17,826 nucleotides of DNA from JAETTH01 sp964455975 (GTDB lineage: Bacteria > Bacillota > Clostridia > TANB77 > CAG-508): positions 1-17,826 of the forward strand of contig CAYVYP010000030.1 in the NCBI GenBank assembly GCA_964455975.1. Reading direction: 5' to 3'. Below the pieces are notes generated by a model. It searched no databases, was not told the origin of the DNA, and saw only the letters and a program-made list of their open reading frames with translations. Below, piece after piece: positions 7,152 to 13,235 of this stretch. The position numbers and the translations under genes are program-made. Numbering within the stretch: position 1 is the stretch's first letter; every line of letters starts with the position of its first letter.

Positions 7152-8393
7152 ATGAATTTAAATGAACCATTAGCATTTAGAATGAGACCAAAAACTTTAG
7201 AGGAATACGTTGGTCAAGAACATATTTTAGGAAAAGATAAAATTTTATATAGAACAATAAAAGCAGATAGATTATCTAGCTTAATTTTATGGGGACCACC
7301 AGGATGTGGAAAAACATCATTAGCAAAAGTAATAAGTAATACAACTAAATACAACTTTACAAAAATAAATGCAGTTACAGCAGGTATAGCAGATATAAAA
7401 AAAGCAGTAGAAGAAGCAAAAAATTTTATGCTAAATCCAAGCGGAAAATGCATACTTTTTATTGATGAAATTCATAGGTTTAATAAATTACAACAAGATG
7501 CATTGCTTCCGTTTGTAGAAGATGGAACAGTTATATTAATTGGAGCAACTACAGAAAATCCATATTTTGAGGTAAATAAGGCATTAATTTCAAGATCAAT
7601 GGTAGTAAAATTAAATCCATTAACAGTAGATGATATTTATAAAGTATTAAAAATGTCATTAGAGAGGGAAGATGGACTAAAACAATACAATATAAAAATA
7701 GAAGATAATACTTTAAGAAAAATAGCACAAGTAGCAAATGGAGATGTAAGAACAGCTCTAAATGGACTAGAAGTTGCAGTACTTACAACAAATATGGGGG
7801 AAGATGGATGTATTCATATTACTAATGAAATAGTAAAAGAAAGTGTACAAAATAGAAAAGCTATATTTGATAAAAATGGGGATAGTCATTATGATAATAT
7901 AAGTGCATTTATAAAATCTATGAGGGGAAGTGACCCAGATGCTACAGTATTTTATTTAGCTAGAGCATTAAATGGAGGGGAAGACCCAATGTTTTTAGCA
8001 AGAAGAATAGTAATATCTGCTTCAGAAGATGTAGGATTAGCAAATCCAAATGCATTACTTATAGCAAATGCAGCAATGGATGCAGTACATAAAGTAGGAA
8101 TGCCAGAAGCTAGAATAATATTAGCAGAAGCTGCAATATATAATGCTAAATCAAAAAAATCAAATAGTAGTTATTTAGCTATAAATAAAGCTCTAGAAGA
8201 TGTAGCAAATAATGATACAGGAGAAGTACCAATGCATATAAGGAATGCAGTAGCAAAAGGAATGGAAGAATTGGGTTATGGAAATGGATATAAATATCCA
8301 CATGATTATCCAGGACATATAGTTGAGCAACAATATTTGCCAGATAAAATGTTAGGAACAGCATATTATGTAAAAGATGATACAGAACAATAA
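7152..8393 (+). CDS. rarA: Replication-associated recombination protein A (RarA/MgsA AAA+ ATPase)
   Basis: RarA is a clamp-loader-like AAA+ ATPase that works at stalled replication forks and ssDNA gaps. The 413-aa protein starts with the family block NEPLAFRMRPKTLEEYVGQ. It has Walker A GPPGCGKT (48-55), Walker B ILFIDEIHRF with Asp105-Glu106, and sensor-1 region GATTENPYFEVN. The C-terminal tetramerisation region includes GEDPMFLARRIVISASEDVG. The ATG at 7152 has AAGG about 10 nt upstream. A terminator follows closely, so it appears monocistronic. It is separated from ruvA by a convergent small gene. The CGG at 7442-7444 is out of frame (AGC GGA) and reads normally. Confidence 0.95.
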   Translation: MNLNEPLAFRMRPKTLEEYVGQEHILGKDKILYRTIKADRLSSLILWGPPGCGKTSLAKVISNTTKYNFTKINAVTAGIADIKKAVEEAKNFMLNPSGKCILFIDEIHRFNKLQQDALLPFVEDGTVILIGATTENPYFEVNKALISRSMVVKLNPLTVDDIYKVLKMSLEREDGLKQYNIKIEDNTLRKIAQVANGDVRTALNGLEVAVLTTNMGEDGCIHITNEIVKESVQNRKAIFDKNGDSHYDNISAFIKSMRGSDPDATVFYLARALNGGEDPMFLARRIVISASEDVGLANPNALLIANAAMDAVHKVGMPEARIILAEAAIYNAKSKKSNSSYLAINKALEDVANNDTGEVPMHIRNAVAKGMEELGYGNGYKYPHDYPGHIVEQQYLPDKMLGTAYYVKDDTEQ

Positions 8394-8408
8394 TTTAAAT
8401 ATAAATAT

Positions 8409-8441
8409 AAAAACCAGTAAATAAAAATTTACTGGTTTTTT
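8409..8441. terminator. Bidirectional terminator after rarA
   Basis: A 14-bp stem (8409-8422 with 8427-8440, AAAA loop) carries A-runs and T-runs on opposite sides. It lies between convergent rarA and the bactofilin-like gene and can serve both. Confidence 0.85.
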
Positions 8442-8459
8442 GCTTATAATTATTAAAAA

Positions 8460-9779
8460 TTATTTTTTATCTGTATCATCTTTTTTTGTTTCTTTTGCTT
8501 CTTTTTTAGGAGCAATTTTTTTTGTAGTTGTAGTTTTTTTAGCTATAGTTTTCTTTGGAGTTTCTTCTTTTTTAGAAACTTCAGGTGTAACTGTTTGTTT
8601 TTTGTCTTCAACTACTTTAACATCTTCTTTAACTATTTCAGATTTAACTTCTTTTTTAGGCTCTTTGTTTTTTGTACCTTTAGTAAAAATAGCCATTATT
8701 AAAAGTCCAAAACCTGTAACAGAGAATAATACTTTTATTACAAAACCTGCATAAGGAATTAGAGATAATCCCCATAAAACAGCAGCTGTTATAATAACAA
8801 ATAAAAATTCCATTGGTTTGTTATTTGCTTTACATACATTAGCAATAAATCTTCCAAGAGCTATTGCAGCTATTGTATAACCTAATGCTAACATTACTAC
8901 ATAAGCGGCAGCTAAAGCTATTGCAGCTTTTGCACCGATAACAGTAAAAAGTAATAAGAAAGAGATTATTGGAACTAATATTAAAGCAACAATACCGATT
9001 AATAATGCTAAAAGAATATTAATTTTTCCTAATTTTTCAACTCCATTAGGGAATGCTTTAAATGCAATTAATAATACTATAGCTACAAGTACTAATGTAG
9101 ATATTAAACTAATTCCATAAGATACATAGATGTTTGAAGAAATTGGATTGTCAGATAATCCTTTTGAAAAAGTAACTTCTCCTGTAACAGCTCCTTCTGG
9201 AACAGTAATTTCATTAGCTGAAGAGTATTTTAAATTGCCATAAATAAGAGCATTACCATTATTAGCTAAAGTTAAAGTATTAGCATTTAAATGAGCATTT
9301 CTTCTAATTTTTCCATTGATAGTTAATTCATTTGCATTGGCTCTTAAATCTCTATAAATAAATCCAGATTCTCCAATAGTAAGTTTTGCTGAATTAGTAT
9401 AAAGATCATAAATTATACCATTCATTTCAATTTCATTTGCCATAGCAAAAACGATACCATCAACATAAGCATTTTCAGCTATAACAAATTTATTTGCTAC
9501 AACAAAAATATCTCCTGCGATTTGACCTTCTAATGTAACAGTTGCTCCTGCAACAAAAACGTTGCCATCATACCACTTATCTAATGTTATACTGTCTCCA
9601 GTAGTATAAACATCATCCCTTATTATTTCGGGAGTAGTAGCTTCAGTTGTTGTTTCATTATTAGATGTTTGTTGTGTTACTTCACCTGTTTTAGTTGTAT
9701 CTGTTGCTAAACAAAATGTTGAAAGTAAAGATACTAATATAAGCATAAGAACACAGATTTTAAAATTTTTCTTTAACAT
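8460..9779 (-). CDS. Bactofilin-like polymer-forming domain protein with C-terminal membrane helices
   Basis: The 439-aa product begins with a signal-like hydrophobic segment (residues 5-24, FKICVLMLILVSLLSTFCLA), then a Thr-rich spacer. Next is a beta-solenoid-like region (about 50-205) of short repeats such as GNVFVAGATVTLEGQIAGDI, like bactofilin or polymer-forming cytoskeletal proteins. Several membrane helices fill about 210-365. A long Lys/Glu/Thr-rich tail follows, with blocks such as KKTIAKKTTTTKKIAPKK. I chose the ATG at 9779 because AGGAGG (complement of 9787-9792) lies 7 nt upstream; an in-frame start 60 nt further up has no such support. If the leader is cut, the solenoid faces outside, so a cell-envelope role is likely. 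Exact function is unknown. Confidence 0.75.
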   Translation of the reverse strand: MLKKNFKICVLMLILVSLLSTFCLATDTTKTGEVTQQTSNNETTTEATTPEIIRDDVYTTGDSITLDKWYDGNVFVAGATVTLEGQIAGDIFVVANKFVIAENAYVDGIVFAMANEIEMNGIIYDLYTNSAKLTIGESGFIYRDLRANANELTINGKIRRNAHLNANTLTLANNGNALIYGNLKYSSANEITVPEGAVTGEVTFSKGLSDNPISSNIYVSYGISLISTLVLVAIVLLIAFKAFPNGVEKLGKINILLALLIGIVALILVPIISFLLLFTVIGAKAAIALAAAYVVMLALGYTIAAIALGRFIANVCKANNKPMEFLFVIITAAVLWGLSLIPYAGFVIKVLFSVTGFGLLIMAIFTKGTKNKEPKKEVKSEIVKEDVKVVEDKKQTVTPEVSKKEETPKKTIAKKTTTTKKIAPKKEAKETKKDDTDKK

Positions 9780-9855
9780 AAAAAAACCTCCTATATGTTT
9801 TAATATAAAAAATATATATCTAATAGTAAAAATTGTCAATAAAAAAAAGAATATA

Positions 9856-9895
9856 AATTAAAAAATGCAGAATTATTTTTCTGCATTTTTTAATT
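9856..9895 (-). terminator. Terminator of the small Cys-rich gene
   Basis: A perfect 17-bp stem (9856-9872 with 9879-9895, 6-nt loop), with a T-run on both strands, overlaps the last codons and stop of the 45-aa gene. Confidence 0.75.
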
Positions 9896-10010
9896 TATAG
9901 TATGCACAATCTTGTAAAGGAGTTAATTTTTGAGAAGAAATGTTTTCAAAAGTACATTTTCCATCTTTTTGATAAACACAATCTTTAGAAGAACAATTAA
10001 TGTTTGTCAA
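9873..10010 (-). CDS. Small Cys-rich protein (45 aa), conserved clostridial type
   Basis: A TTG start at 10010 is preceded by AAGAGGTGAG (complement of 10015-10024) at good spacing. The 45-aa product begins MTNINCSSKDCVYQKDGKC and ends with DCAYYKLKNAEK, with four cysteines: two close at the start (C-x4-C), one after YQKDGK and one in LQDCAYY. It resembles short clostridial proteins with an N-terminal NCSxxCxYQKDGxC pattern, sometimes misnamed as dehydratases; this is from memory, not a search. A metal- or Fe-S-binding role is possible but unproven. It lies just downstream of nth on the same strand, 67 bp apart, and may be cotranscribed. The terminator overlaps its 3' end. Confidence 0.7.
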   Translation of the reverse strand: MTNINCSSKDCVYQKDGKCTFENISSQKLTPLQDCAYYKLKNAEK

Positions 10011-10077
10011 AATACTCACCTCTTAAACTATATTATTAATAATAAGAAGTAAAATATACTTAAAACTTAAAAGTAAT

Positions 10078-10713
10078 TTAATTTATTTTATTTTTACAAT
10101 ATTTATTTAGAGGGCAAATATCACATTTAGGGTTTTGAGAGGTACAAATATTTCTACCATGCCAAATAAATAAATGATTAATATCTCTTAAATATTTATT
10201 ATCAAAATAACTAATTAAATCTTGTTCTATTTTTGTGGGGTCTGATTGTGAAGACAAGCCAAGTCTATTAGCAATTCGCTTACAATGAGTATCAACAGCA
10301 ATTCCACAAGGTTTATTAAAAGCTTCTAACATAACAACATTTGCAGTTTTTCTACCAACACCAGGAAGTAATATAAGTTCCTCCATAGTATTTGGAATAG
10401 TAGAATTATATTGATCTACTAATATTTTAGAAGTAGCCTTAATATTTTTAGCTTTATTCTTATAAAATCCACAAGGATGAACTAAATCTTCTATTATATT
10501 AATAGGAGTGTTAGCAAAATCTTCAGGAGTTGAACATTTTGCAAAAATACTAGGAGTAGTTTTGTTAACTCTATCATCAGTACATTGCGCAGATAAAATA
10601 ACTGCAACTAAAAGATGAAAAGGAGTATCAAAATCTAAACTACATTTAGCATCTGGATATGTAGTATTTAAAATATTTATTATTTCAGCTTGTAAATTAT
10701 TTTCTTTTTTCAT
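10078..10713 (-). CDS. nth: Endonuclease III (DNA glycosylase/AP lyase)
   Basis: This base-excision repair enzyme removes oxidised pyrimidines and cuts the abasic strand. Counting from the ATG at 10713, the helix-hairpin-helix LPGVGRKTA contains catalytic Lys122, and VDTHCKRIANRLGL contains catalytic Asp141. The C-terminal 4Fe-4S loop is Cys190-x6-Cys197-x2-Cys200-x5-Cys206, intact. The 211-aa length is normal. A GTG three codons upstream overlaps the ribosome-binding site AAAGGTGAT, so the ATG is preferred. The small Cys-rich gene follows on the same strand. No CGG codon is present. Confidence 0.96.
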   Translation of the reverse strand: MKKENNLQAEIINILNTTYPDAKCSLDFDTPFHLLVAVILSAQCTDDRVNKTTPSIFAKCSTPEDFANTPINIIEDLVHPCGFYKNKAKNIKATSKILVDQYNSTIPNTMEELILLPGVGRKTANVVMLEAFNKPCGIAVDTHCKRIANRLGLSSQSDPTKIEQDLISYFDNKYLRDINHLFIWHGRNICTSQNPKCDICPLNKYCKNKIN

Positions 10714-10776
10714 TATTATCACCTTTTTTTGTATATTTAATATAATATATTAATAGCAAGCGGGGGGTAATATATT

Positions 10777-10928
10777 ATGTGTAGAATTTTTAAAAAGACT
10801 ATAGGAGTATGTTTAATGGGAATTCGGACTCCGGAATATTATTAGTATTATTACTTCCAATAACAGGCTGGTTATTTATAATAGGAGCAAGCGTTTTATG
10901 TATTGGAGCTATGTGGTTATTTTGCTAA
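10777..10928 (+). CDS. 49-aa hydrophobic membrane protein needing two +1 shifts at CGG codons
   Basis: Read straight, the ORF stops after 22 codons (...CLMGIRTPEYY). Skipping the C of CGG at 10825 and, two codons later, the C of the CGG at 10832 gives one open frame to the TAA at 10926-10928. The 49-aa product begins MCRIFKKTIGVCLMGIGLG, continues ILLVLLLPITGWLFIIGA and ends CIGAMWLFC. It is basic at the N-terminus, has two hydrophobic segments around a Pro/Gly turn, and resembles short clostridial membrane proteins with a GIGLGMLLVLLLP-like core (recalled, not searched). The second CGG comes into frame only after the first shift. A G-rich ribosome-binding site (GGGGGG, 10762-10767) lies upstream. 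SpoVM follows, and function is unknown. Confidence 0.7.
10825..10834 (+). other. Double CGG +1 frameshift site
   Basis: The context is ATT CGG ACT CCG GAA in the zero frame. Shifting at the first CGG gives ATT (C) GGA CTC CGG, bringing the next CGG into frame; shifting there gives CTC (C) GGA ATA. The decoded residues are IGLGI, as expected for a glycine-zipper-like membrane helix. Confidence 0.65.
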
Positions 10929-10992
10929 ATAAAAAATTAAGAAATTTTCTATTTAACAAAAATTAGTTGTACAATAAAAGGAGGAGTAATAA

Positions 10993-11067
10993 ATGACAAT
11001 TGTTGTTAAAAAAGTTCCAAAATTCCTAAGAGGATTTGTAAAGCTAATATTTGGTATTAAAGATTAA
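10993..11067 (+). CDS. spoVM: Stage V sporulation protein M
   Basis: SpoVM is a tiny amphipathic peptide that marks the convex forespore membrane and anchors SpoIVA, so the spore coat assembles in the right place. The 24-aa product starts MTIVVKKVPKFLRGFVKLIF; B. subtilis SpoVM shares the K-x-P-K-F-L-x-G-x-V core, with the proline that interrupts the helix. Hydrophobic residues alternate with Lys and Arg as expected. AAAGGAGGAG directly upstream is a strong ribosome-binding site. The neighbour rpmB also lies beside spoVM in Bacillus, although here it is on the opposite strand. The gene is shorter than most gene finders allow. It implies a spore-forming ancestry. Confidence 0.8.
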   Translation: MTIVVKKVPKFLRGFVKLIFGIKD

Positions 11068-11084
11068 TACATATATATAGCAAA

Positions 11085-11107
11085 AAAAGTAGGTTATACC
11101 TACTTTT
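11085..11107. terminator. Bidirectional terminator between spoVM and rpmB
   Basis: AAAAGTAGG (11085-11093) pairs with CCTACTTTT (11099-11107), loop TTATA. The longer T-run (7) is on the minus strand, so it best ends rpmB. Confidence 0.75.
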
Positions 11108-11109
11108 AA

Positions 11110-11307
11110 TTATGCTCTTTTAACTTTACCATCACGTAAACATTTTGCACATACTGATATTTTTTTTGTTTCTCCATTAACATCAGCTTTAACTGTTCTT
11201 AAATTTGGTTTAAAAGTTCTTGAAGTTCTTCTACTAACGTGTGAACGAGTTATACTGATTTTATTTCCATAATTAATTGATTTTTCACAAATTTCACATT
11301 TTGCCAT
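11110..11307 (-). CDS. rpmB: 50S ribosomal protein L28
   Basis: The 65-aa protein starts MAKCEICEKSINYGNKIS and carries the L28 core SHVSRRTSRTFKPNLRTV. A Cys pair (Cys4, Cys7) and a second pair (CAKC) suggest the zinc-binding form of L28. The ATG at 11307 is chosen because MAKC is the usual start and AGGAGG lies upstream (complement of 11319-11324); a GTG four codons earlier overlaps that site. It is a single-gene unit with a terminator immediately downstream, convergent with spoVM. Confidence 0.95.
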   Translation of the reverse strand: MAKCEICEKSINYGNKISITRSHVSRRTSRTFKPNLRTVKADVNGETKKISVCAKCLRDGKVKRA

Positions 11308-11390
11308 TGTAATTAGCACCTCCTAAATTGAATAAATAAATTGACTGTTAATTAGTTTATCATATAATAAAAAAAAAAACAAGTCTTTAC

Positions 11391-11425
11391 AAAAAATTAC
11401 TTACCAAATTTGAAAAAAAGTGCAT
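11391..11425 (+). repeat. 35-bp direct repeat, left copy
   Basis: This copy matches 11850-11884 at 31 of 35 positions (shared AAAAAATTACTT, AAATTTGAAAAA and AGTG blocks). The two copies bracket the toxin-antitoxin-like module. The rest of 11325-11520 holds no gene; short copies of GAAATTTAAAA and ATTATAAAAAATG recur at 11466-11520. Confidence 0.6.
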
Positions 11426-11522
11426 TGGAAAAGTAAAAGCAAGTTATAATATAAAAAGGTGAATTGAAATTATAAAAAATGTATAAATGAAATTTAAAAT
11501 TATAAAAAATGAAATTTAAAAC

Positions 11523-11551
11523 TTGACAAATAATATAAAACGTATTAATAT
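11523..11551 (+). promoter_or_regulatory. Strong promoter for the putative antitoxin RNA
   Basis: Consensus TTGACA (11523-11528) and TAATAT (11546-11551) are separated by 17 bp. There is no ORF or ribosome-binding site downstream before the terminator, so a short non-coding RNA is expected. Confidence 0.65.
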
Positions 11552-11557
11552 AAGTAT

Positions 11558-11650
11558 AACAGCTGTGAAGGTCATGTTTACAGCAATAAGGTCATTAGTG
11601 GTCATATTTCCACTAAAAAAACCAGAGTTTTCTAAGAACTCTGGTTTTTA
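11558..11650 (+). ncRNA. Putative antitoxin small RNA of a type I toxin-antitoxin module
   Basis: The predicted RNA of about 90 nt starts after the promoter at 11523-11551 and ends at the hairpin 11617-11649. It holds two stretches that are direct repeats of the opposite-strand toxin gene and are therefore complementary to its mRNA. GGTCATGTTT (11570-11579) equals 11675-11684 at the toxin C-terminus. GCAATAAGGTCATT plus CATATTTCCAC (11583-11613) matches 11722-11753 across the toxin start codon and up to its ribosome-binding site. This is the layout of the enterococcal par/Fst locus: convergent RNAs, a shared terminator and paired direct repeats. It could instead be a decayed toxin copy. Confidence 0.55.
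11617..11649. terminator. Shared bidirectional terminator of the toxin-antitoxin module
   Basis: A perfect 13-bp stem (11617-11629 with 11637-11649, 7-nt loop) has a T-run of five rightwards and seven leftwards. It lies exactly where the toxin mRNA and the opposing small RNA meet. Confidence 0.85.
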
Positions 11651-11666
11651 CTATGTATTTGCATAC

Positions 11667-11744
11667 CTAGTTTGGGTCATGTTTGCCTTTGCATAATACT
11701 ATTACTAATACTACTAAAAGGGCAATAAGGTCATTGACTGACAT
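11667..11744 (-). CDS. Putative 25-aa hydrophobic toxin of a type I toxin-antitoxin module
   Basis: The peptide begins MSVNDLIALLVVLVIVLCKG and ends KHDPN: one membrane-spanning stretch followed by a short charged tail, the build of Fst-like and other type I toxins that insert into the cell's own membrane. A near-perfect ribosome-binding site (AAGGAGGTG, complement of 11751-11759) sits 6 nt before the ATG. TTCCAC and GTGGAA flank that site and could fold to hide it, as in regulated toxin leaders. A consensus promoter lies at 11778-11805. No homologue is recognised by name, so the toxin role is inferred from size, hydrophobicity and the facing small RNA with complementary repeats. Confidence 0.6.
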   Translation of the reverse strand: MSVNDLIALLVVLVIVLCKGKHDPN

Positions 11745-11777
11745 ATTTTCCACCTCCTTCCTTGTGGAATTGATAAT

Positions 11778-11805
11778 AGTATATAATAATTTTTATAAAT
11801 GTCAA
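11778..11805 (-). promoter_or_regulatory. Promoter of the putative toxin gene
   Basis: On the minus strand TTGACA (11805-11800) and TATACT (11783-11778) are 16 bp apart, giving a leader of about 26 nt before the toxin ATG. Confidence 0.65.
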
Positions 11806-11849
11806 TATTTGGTAAATGATAATTTGAAAAATTAGTTGAAAAATTAGTT

Positions 11850-11884
11850 AAAAAATTACTTGCTAAATTTGAAAAATAGTGTAT
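11850..11884 (+). repeat. 35-bp direct repeat, right copy, overlapping the pheST promoter
   Basis: This is the second copy of the 11391-11425 repeat (31 of 35 identical). It carries the pheST promoter -35 and runs into its -10. Confidence 0.6.
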
Positions 11885-11887
11885 AAT
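11860..11887 (+). promoter_or_regulatory. Promoter of the pheS-pheT operon
   Basis: TTGCTA (11860-11865) and a perfect TATAAT (11882-11887) are 16 bp apart, about 60 nt before the T-box leader stem I. Confidence 0.6.
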
Positions 11888-11947
11888 ATCTAAAGAAGAA
11901 AACATAAATCCTATGAAAAAGCAAAGTAAGTAAATACTATAAAATTA

Positions 11948-12154
11948 AAAAGAGAGTTAGGTTATTAGCTGAAAGCCTATTAATTATGTATTTGCTGAAA
12001 TTTCACTTTTGAGGACTCTTTTGAAATAATAGTAGAAAGTAGCGGTAGCTCCGTTATAGCTATAATAAGATTAGTAAAAAATAAAAGCTAATAAACTTAG
12101 GTGGTACCACGATTTTAATGTCGTCCTATTATATAATATAATAGGGCGATTTTT
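11948..12154 (+). promoter_or_regulatory. T-box riboswitch leader (tRNA-Phe) with terminator
   Basis: The leader senses uncharged tRNA-Phe and lets transcription pass into pheST. Stem I is closed by AAAAGAG (11948-11954) with CTCTTTT (12016-12022). Near its 3' side lies the likely specifier TTC (12002-12004, Phe). The conserved T-box AGGTGGTACCACG lies at about 12100-12111. The terminator is a 13-bp stem (12121-12133 with 12137-12149) and five T residues. The antiterminator would pair part of the T-box with the left arm. The specifier choice is inferred from the downstream genes and the sequence. Confidence 0.88.
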
Positions 12155-12203
12155 GAATGCATAAAAAAGATTAATTAGCTTAATAAATTTTAAGGAGGAG
12201 CAA

Positions 12204-13223
12204 ATGAAAGAGCAAATTGCAAAAATTGAAAATTTAGCAAAAGAAGAAATTTTAGCAGCTAAAGATTTAACTAGTTTAAATGATGTAAGAGTTAAATATT
12301 TAGGAAAAAAAGGTGAATTAACTCTTGTTTTAAGAGGAATGGGAGGATTATCACCAGAAGAAAGACCAATTATAGGAAGTTTAGTAAATCAAGTAAGAGA
12401 TGAGATAGAAGAATTAATTGAGAAAAAAGAAAAAGAATTTAAACAAGCAGAACTTTTAAAAAAATTAGCAACAGAAAAGATAGATATAACAATGCCATCT
12501 AATAAAAGAAGTTTGGGAAGTGTACATCCAATTACACAAATAATAAATGATGTAAAAGAAATATTTATTGGACTTGGATATGAAATAGCAGATGGACCAG
12601 AAATAGAAACAACACATTATAATTTTGATCAATTAAATGCACCAAAAGATCATCCATCAAGAGATTTACAAGATACATTTTATATTACTGAAGATGTAAT
12701 TTTAAGAACACAAACATCACCAGTTCAAGCAAGAGTAATGGAAACTAAAAAACCACCAATTAAAATAATATGCCCTGGAACAGTATATAGGTCAGACTCT
12801 GTTGATGCTACACATTCACCAGTGTTCCATCAAATAGAAGGATTAGTAATAGATAAAAATATATCTATGTCAGATTTAAAAGGAACATTAGAAATATTTG
12901 CAAAAAAATGTCTAGGAGAAAATACCTTAATAAGATTTAGACCACATCATTTTCCATTTACAGAACCATCAGCAGAAGCAGATGTTAGTTGTTTTGTATG
13001 TGGTGGAAAAGGTTGTAGAGTTTGTAAAAATGAAGGATGGATAGAATTATTAGGTTGTGGAATGGTTCATCCTAATGTATTAAGAAATTGTGGAATAGAT
13101 CCAAAAGAATATTCAGGATTTGCATTTGGCTTCGGAGTAGAAAGAATTGCAATGGCTAAATTTGGATTAGATGACATGAGACTTTTATATGAAAATGATA
13201 CAAGATTTTTAAAACAATTTTAA
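12204..13223 (+). CDS. pheS: Phenylalanine-tRNA ligase alpha subunit
   Basis: PheS is the catalytic class II synthetase subunit; with PheT it forms the alpha2beta2 enzyme that charges tRNA-Phe. The 339-aa protein has an N-terminal coiled-coil (to about residue 90), the motif 2 region around DHPSRDLQDTFY and RTQTSPVQARVM, and motif 3 near FGFGVERIAMAKFG. Two Cys pairs (CFVCGGKGCRVC) are seen, as in many Firmicutes PheS. AAGGAGG precedes the ATG. It is the first gene after the T-box leader and 12 bp before pheT. The CGG at 13133-13135 is out of frame (TTC GGA, Phe-Gly). Confidence 0.98.
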   Translation: MKEQIAKIENLAKEEILAAKDLTSLNDVRVKYLGKKGELTLVLRGMGGLSPEERPIIGSLVNQVRDEIEELIEKKEKEFKQAELLKKLATEKIDITMPSNKRSLGSVHPITQIINDVKEIFIGLGYEIADGPEIETTHYNFDQLNAPKDHPSRDLQDTFYITEDVILRTQTSPVQARVMETKKPPIKIICPGTVYRSDSVDATHSPVFHQIEGLVIDKNISMSDLKGTLEIFAKKCLGENTLIRFRPHHFPFTEPSAEADVSCFVCGGKGCRVCKNEGWIELLGCGMVHPNVLRNCGIDPKEYSGFAFGFGVERIAMAKFGLDDMRLLYENDTRFLKQF

Positions 13224-13235
13224 GGAGGAATTTTA

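Noticed and set aside
8440..8754. Plus-strand open frame of 104 codons at the end of the bactofilin-like gene
   Set aside because: It is the reverse of the Lys/Thr-rich tail and membrane segments; there is no ribosome-binding site and it starts inside a terminator region.
11603..11605. Second peptide start (minus strand) in the antitoxin region, sharing NDLIA with the toxin
   Set aside because: It has no proper ribosome-binding site or promoter, and the sequence similarity is explained by the antisense-pairing repeats.
11714..11905. 63-codon minus-strand open frame over the toxin promoter region
   Set aside because: It overlaps promoters and the 35-bp repeat, has no ribosome-binding site, and competes with the well-supported toxin ORF in another frame.
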